Source of the DNA: Owenia fusiformis
Lineage: Eukaryota; Annelida; Polychaeta; Sabellida; Oweniidae
Length of the DNA: 64,000 nt
NCBI GenBank assembly: GCA_903813345.2
Contig: CAIIXF020000005.1
Span: 18,543,375 to 18,607,374, forward strand
Direction: 5' to 3'
The notes beneath the pieces are model-generated. The model searched no databases, was not told the DNA's origin, and saw only the letters and a program-made list of their open reading frames with translations. This document shows positions 59,942-64,000 of the stretch, piece by piece; the stretch's first letter is position 1; each line of letters begins with the position of its first letter. Both the position numbers and the translations under genes were made by a program.

Positions 59942-60540
59942 ATTTTTTGTTTTTTAGTGCAATTGTTTTTGCTCCTTTCTACCAATACTTGAGAATGAAA
60001 TAAAACGTCTTTCCGAACCTTGTTGGAACAAAATAGCATATACAACATGTTTTTAGACCTCTCAATATTATAGTAATACAAAGGAATTTTTGGTTAATTT
60101 TAAAAAAGTATTCAAAAAATTAAAACAAAATCCCCCCAAAATAGATTAAAATCAAGATAAACCTTTTATTTCATTAACAAGATACTTTTTTAAAATCAAC
60201 CAAAATTTCCTTTGTACAATTACAATATTGGGAGACCTAAACAGTTGTGTTTATGTCGTTTTGTTCCAATGAGGTTCGGAAAGATGTTTCATTTCACTCT
60301 GGAAACATGATACCAAGAACAAAACAAGTGTTTGATGTGTTTTCTAAAACAATATACATGTAGATGAAATTATGAAAGAATATATATATTTTTCAAATCA
60401 TATCATTACCAATCAAAAGATGACCATTAAATTGATGATGTGTTAAATTTTTAGATTTTTTTATGACTGGTTTAAGAGAAACGTGTGTTCAAAAAGTTCT
60501 CCATATCGATACCACTCCTTTGTATATTTTACATTTTGTA
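59942..60540. repeat. Fold-back family FB, second group
   Basis: The same forward arm, inverted arm and tail recur about 1.1 kb to the right of the first group with similar order. The inverted arms are at about 59960-60110 and 60170-60310. Confidence 0.8.
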
Positions 60541-61415
60541 TACTACCATCCATTGATGTATGGCCTCTTGAAAATTCTCTTATTTTTAACATGGGAAATA
60601 AAGCAAATCCATGACATATTTATGGTCTAAACTGTATATCTCTGTGGAAAGGATGCCTATAGTGTAGTCGCGATTAATCGATACATCGCGATATTCATTC
60701 CAAAAGTGATTCTGGCGATAGTCTGAAACAAAACATCAATGTTTTTACAAAAAATAAATTTGCTAAAAACACATTTTCCAATCTCGTTTTCATGCAAATG
60801 CCATACCTTTTTCATTCTTTAGTTCATTTTCCAATGTTCTCTGATATGCTTTTACTTAAAAACGTTTTAGCTTATTGAAATGAAGCAATAACCACCATTT
60901 GTTTACTAGTACTGTCAACCCCCAAAGATTTTCTCGCCGGACAGATTTCTTAGACACAGTGGCCAAAATTCTCGGGATTTTGCTGGACATCCACCTAAAT
61001 TTGTGGAATTTCGCGGGACATTTAAGGGATTTGCGTGATTGCGCTTATAGACCAAATTTTGATCAAATTCGTGGGATTTCGCAGGACCATTCGAAGGGAC
61101 AAACATGCTAATTGAGGGACAGTTAACAGGGATTTTTTTAGACAAAGTGCCCTAAATTTGCGAGATTACGCGGAACATTCACCTTTTGCGGGATGTCACG
61201 TGACATTCAAGGAATTTGCTTGATTGGGACTAATGTTAAAGTACTCAAATCAAACTTTCAGATACTGATTAATCAAATATAATGCACTTAACTTAATAAA
61301 CGCTACATCAACACAATTACATACAATTTGCATAGGAATATTATTTAACTTTATTTAACTTTAAAAACCATGCTTCAGGTGTGTGAATACCATATTCAAC
61401 ATTTGTGTAGAGAAC

Positions 61416-62280
61416 CATGGGCTTTCAACTAGAAGGGTATGCAACTTCCCATATTTCATACATAAGCATTGCCTTTGGGTTTTCAAAATTGGAAAATGTA
61501 CACATTCCAAGAAAATCTTATTTTGTACTTTTTATGGATGTTTTAAAGAAATAACTCAAAAATAAAAACATGATTATCTACATCATGGGCTTTCAACTAG
61601 AAGGGTATGCAACTCTATGTAATAACATGAGACCTTCAAAATGAGCAATGACATGCTTCCCTTTTATGGCAATATTTCAAAAAGTATTAGATAAATGTAT
61701 ATGTTTTAGTATTATTTTGAATAAAAATCAATTTTTAATATGATTTAAGCATAAAATATATTCAATATCATATAAAAGTAAACAAAAGAGACCAATAAGA
61801 ATAAGAGTTATCAAGATGTTCTCTTTGAGTATTGCATTGTGGGTAATTATTCAAGAACACATTCCAATAAAAAGATAATTTGTGGGAGAATGTTCACTTT
61901 CTGTATTGTCATAATTAGGATGAATTCCAATTTTTATTAAATTATCAAGATGTATGTAGAAGATCATGTTTTTATTTTTGAGTTATTTCTTTTAATCATC
62001 AATAAAACGTACAAAATAAGATTTTCTTGGAATGTGTACATTCTCCAATTTTGAAAACCCATGGCAATGTTTATGTATGAAATATGGGAAGTTGCCTACC
62101 CTTCTAGTTGAAAGCCCATGTCTACATATATATGTTGATAATTAAATAAAAAATGGAATTCATCATAATAATGACAATACAGAAAGTGAACATTCTCCCA
62201 CAAATTAATTTTTTATTGGAATGTGTTCTTGAGTAATTAGTCTACCAACAATGCAATACTCGAAGAGAACACCTTGAACA
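61416..62280. repeat. Two interleaved inverted repeats, order A-B-A'-B'
   Basis: Arm A (61416-61583) is complementary to A' (61952-62120), sharing GGGCTTTCAACTAGAAGGGT. Arm B (about 61812-61940) is complementary to B' (about 62148-62280), sharing AGAATGTTCACTTTCTGTAT. A direct copy of the first 30 bases of A also starts at 61584. Because the pairs interleave, both hairpins cannot form fully at the same time. Confidence 0.85.
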
Positions 62281-62414
62281 CCTTGGGTTTACGCACGTGA
62301 CCAACTTGAAGTATCATACTATTATTTATTTGTTGCATTCAGAATTTTATTTATTTTATAATGGCCGTAATACCAAAGGCCATCTTTGGGAAATCTCCCC
62401 TCCCTGCCCTTGGC

Positions 62415-62960
62415 TTATCGCATCCTACGACCCCTTTAGATTGTGGTCGTAGGCCCGTTTCATTCGTAAGCCTGTCTTTCTACAATGTCGGAGAATGAAC
62501 TACGCATTGCGCTATTAAATGACCTACCTCGATACATTCCAGAGTATTTTAAAATTCTTTTTATGTTGTTAGATCGCCAATTGTATGGGTTTATCGTCAG
62601 AACGAAGAGATTTTAGTTTTTACATCGGAAATATCTCAGCAATTTTCAAAATGTCGGAAGGGGAATTCCCCAGGGATTTCCCTTATGACTGGTGCATGCC
62701 GGGAACTGAATGGAGGAATTTGACGGTTGAACCTACACGCAAATATTGCTATCAAAAACGAAAATATCCTCGTTCTGCCGATAAACCCATACAATTTGCG
62801 ATTCAACTATATGAAAAGAATTCTAAAATACTCAGGAATGTATCGAGGTAGGTCATTTATGTGTGCAATGCATAGTTCATTCTCCGACATTGTAGAAACA
62901 CAGGCTTACTAATGAATCGGGCCTACGACCACAATCTAAAGGGGTCGTAGGATGCGATAA
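62415..62960. mobile_element. 546-bp non-autonomous TIR element (MITE-like) with 8-bp target duplication
   Basis: The element starts TTATCGCATCCTACGACC and ends with its reverse complement. The inverted arms are about 182 bp (62415-62596 and 62779-62960) around a 182-bp spacer. CCCTTGGC flanks it on both sides (62407-62414 and 62961-62968). No transposase is encoded. An 8-bp duplication is known for hAT, P and Merlin families, but the termini do not settle which. Confidence 0.9.
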
Positions 62961-63592
62961 CCCTTGGCCTATGGACAAAAAGGAATTGAACTGTTTATAT
63001 TCAAGAGACAAATGTCAACTTAGGCGTCCTATTTCCAGGAAAACGTAAAAAAGAATTATTATTCATACCTTTGCTAATCTATAAGATTTGAAAATGAGCT
63101 GGTTGTCGAGAAAACAGTGAATTTGTCAACATTTTCTATTCCATTGTTATTTTGTGTACTCCTACTTCCGGGTCAGGTGCTAATGACGGTGATATCTGTA
63201 TCACGAAATGCTTGAACAATTATCTTTGAACTTTCACCTTCACTACATATTATCTAAACAAGTTCGGTGGACCAAATCTTGAAGAAAATAGCATTTCAAA
63301 TTATTACTTTTAAATGGTTATTGGTAACTAGATAATAATGATTTATTTTCTAAGAAATTTACTTTTTTCTTGGCACGTTTGAATTTCGCGCCAAATAGAA
63401 CCAAACAACGTCTTAACAACTTTACCCCTAGAACTAGATCTCCTATATTACTAATCATTCAGTGTCTTTGTTTGCTTACATTGCTCTCATTTATGTAGAA
63501 ACATGGAAATGGGAAGATTGGATTAATCTTCATATAATTTAAGGATCGTATATTCTGAAGATCTCTTGAAACCATGCAAGCGGAGTGATATT

Positions 63593-63649
63593 AACATTTT
63601 ATGACGTCAGATCTCTACAACAGTGGAAACTGTGGTCCAGATAGTGCAG
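63593..63649 (+). other. Candidate 5' UTR exon of the PKA regulatory subunit gene
   Basis: A CAG/GTAAAT donor at 63649/63650 precedes an acceptor (TATATCGCAG) at 63761, and the start codon lies 50 bp after that acceptor. The left edge of this exon is not determined. Confidence 0.5.
63602..63609. promoter_or_regulatory. Palindromic cAMP response element (TGACGTCA)
   Basis: A perfect 8-bp CRE lies about 40 bp before the candidate 5' UTR donor and about 200 bp before the PKA-RII start codon. CREB-family factors bind this sequence. It could lie in the promoter or in the 5' UTR. Confidence 0.55.
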
Positions 63650-63810
63650 GTAAATTTCTATTACATTATTTCTCTATTATCGTCCTTAATTTCACTCAAC
63701 TCGATTTAACAAAATACGCAAATATTTGAACCAAAACTATATTATTTTATTTATATCGCAGACAAAAGCTGTAACAGTGAGGAACAACGTAATAAATTCG
63801 CGGAAAGAAA

Positions 63811-64000
63811 ATGAATTTCGAGATCCCAGCTGGGTTGACAGATTTGCTCCAAGAATTCACAGTTGCAGTTTTGAGAGAAAAACCCCCAGATTTGGTACAG
63901 TTTGCTGCCGACTATTTCACAAAGCTGAATGAAAGTAGTGGAGGAGTATCTGGTGTTCCAAACATGGAAAAGAAAGGTGTGTCATTTGCTGGAAATGGAA
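63811..64000 (+). CDS. cAMP-dependent protein kinase regulatory subunit type II, N-terminal part
   Basis: The ATG at 63811 opens a frame continuing past the window end, with 63 complete codons visible. Residues 1-40 form the RII dimerisation/docking domain: [19 protein letters not shown] and [15 protein letters not shown] align with the vertebrate RII-alpha pattern (IPPGLTELLQ...[20 protein letters not shown]). This domain pairs two regulatory subunits and binds A-kinase anchoring proteins. The inhibitory site and two cAMP-binding domains would lie beyond the window. An acceptor at 63761 shows that 5' UTR continues in an upstream exon. The residues after 40 are a divergent linker, as usual for the family. 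Confidence 0.92.
   Translation, partial: MNFEIPAGLTDLLQEFTVAVLREKPPDLVQFAADYFTKLNESSGGVSGVPNMEKKGVSFAGNG

Larger units (their letters stand above)
58296..63592. other. Repeat-rich non-coding stretch between ATRAID-like and PKA-RII genes
   Basis: It contains two groups of FB fold-back copies (58818-59820 and 59942-60540), a nested inverted-repeat block (61416-62280) and a TIR element (62415-62960). No protein-coding gene is supported. Any ATRAID-like 5' UTR exon would be here but was not located. Confidence 0.6.

Noticed and set aside
62585-62851. 88-codon plus-strand frame
   Set aside because: It spans the spacer and part of an arm of the MITE at 62415-62960 and has no transposase features.

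Overview
The window is animal nuclear DNA. Genes are split by spliceosomal introns with GT/AG borders, the intergenic sequence is AT-rich, and repeats are interspersed throughout. The gene set (ADAMTS with a GON domain, caveolin, a KLF15-type factor, ATRAID, PKA regulatory subunit RII) is bilaterian. Gene density and the abundance of Polinton/Maverick, fold-back and short dispersed repeats suggest a marine invertebrate, perhaps a mollusc or other lophotrochozoan; the species is not readable from the sequence.

Layout. 0.5-3.6 kb: a tentative chain of four minus-strand exons of an unrecognised gene. 7.5-13.1 kb (+): the 3' half of an ADAMTS9/20 (gon-1) type gene, with five thrombospondin repeats and a complete GON domain. 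13-18.4 kb: non-coding, including a ~90-bp minisatellite. 18.4-26.7 kb: a glycan-modifying cluster with an alpha-1,3-fucosyltransferase (-), a single-exon membrane sulfotransferase (-) and, head to head with it, a seven-exon WSCD-like sulfotransferase (+). 27.8-31.1 kb (+): a caveolin gene with three alternative first exons and one shared 3' exon. 32,138-42,321: a complete Polinton-like element. 46.3-47.4 kb (-): a KLF15-type zinc-finger factor. 47.4-57.3 kb: about 10 kb without a recognisable gene. 57.3-58.3 kb (-): an ATRAID-like membrane protein with a mucin-like insert. 58.8-63.0 kb: three groups of fold-back elements. 63.6-64.0 kb (+): the 5' end of PKA regulatory subunit type II.

The Polinton-like element is the main foreign system. 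It has a perfect 6-bp target duplication (GTCCTA), AGT...ACT termini and near-identical terminal inverted repeats. Its compact minus-strand block encodes penton-like minor capsid protein, a basic protein, major capsid protein, adenain-like protease, an intron-containing chromo-integrase and an A32/FtsK-type packaging ATPase. No protein-primed DNA polymerase B is visible, so it has particle-building and integration genes but no recognisable replicase. One plus-strand reading frame of unknown function lies at its left end.

No single pathway joins all host genes. Three adjacent genes (18.4-26.7 kb) would act in the Golgi on fucosylated and sulfated glycans. The ADAMTS and ATRAID products are secreted or at the cell surface, caveolin shapes the plasma membrane, and KLF15-like and PKA-RII are regulatory.
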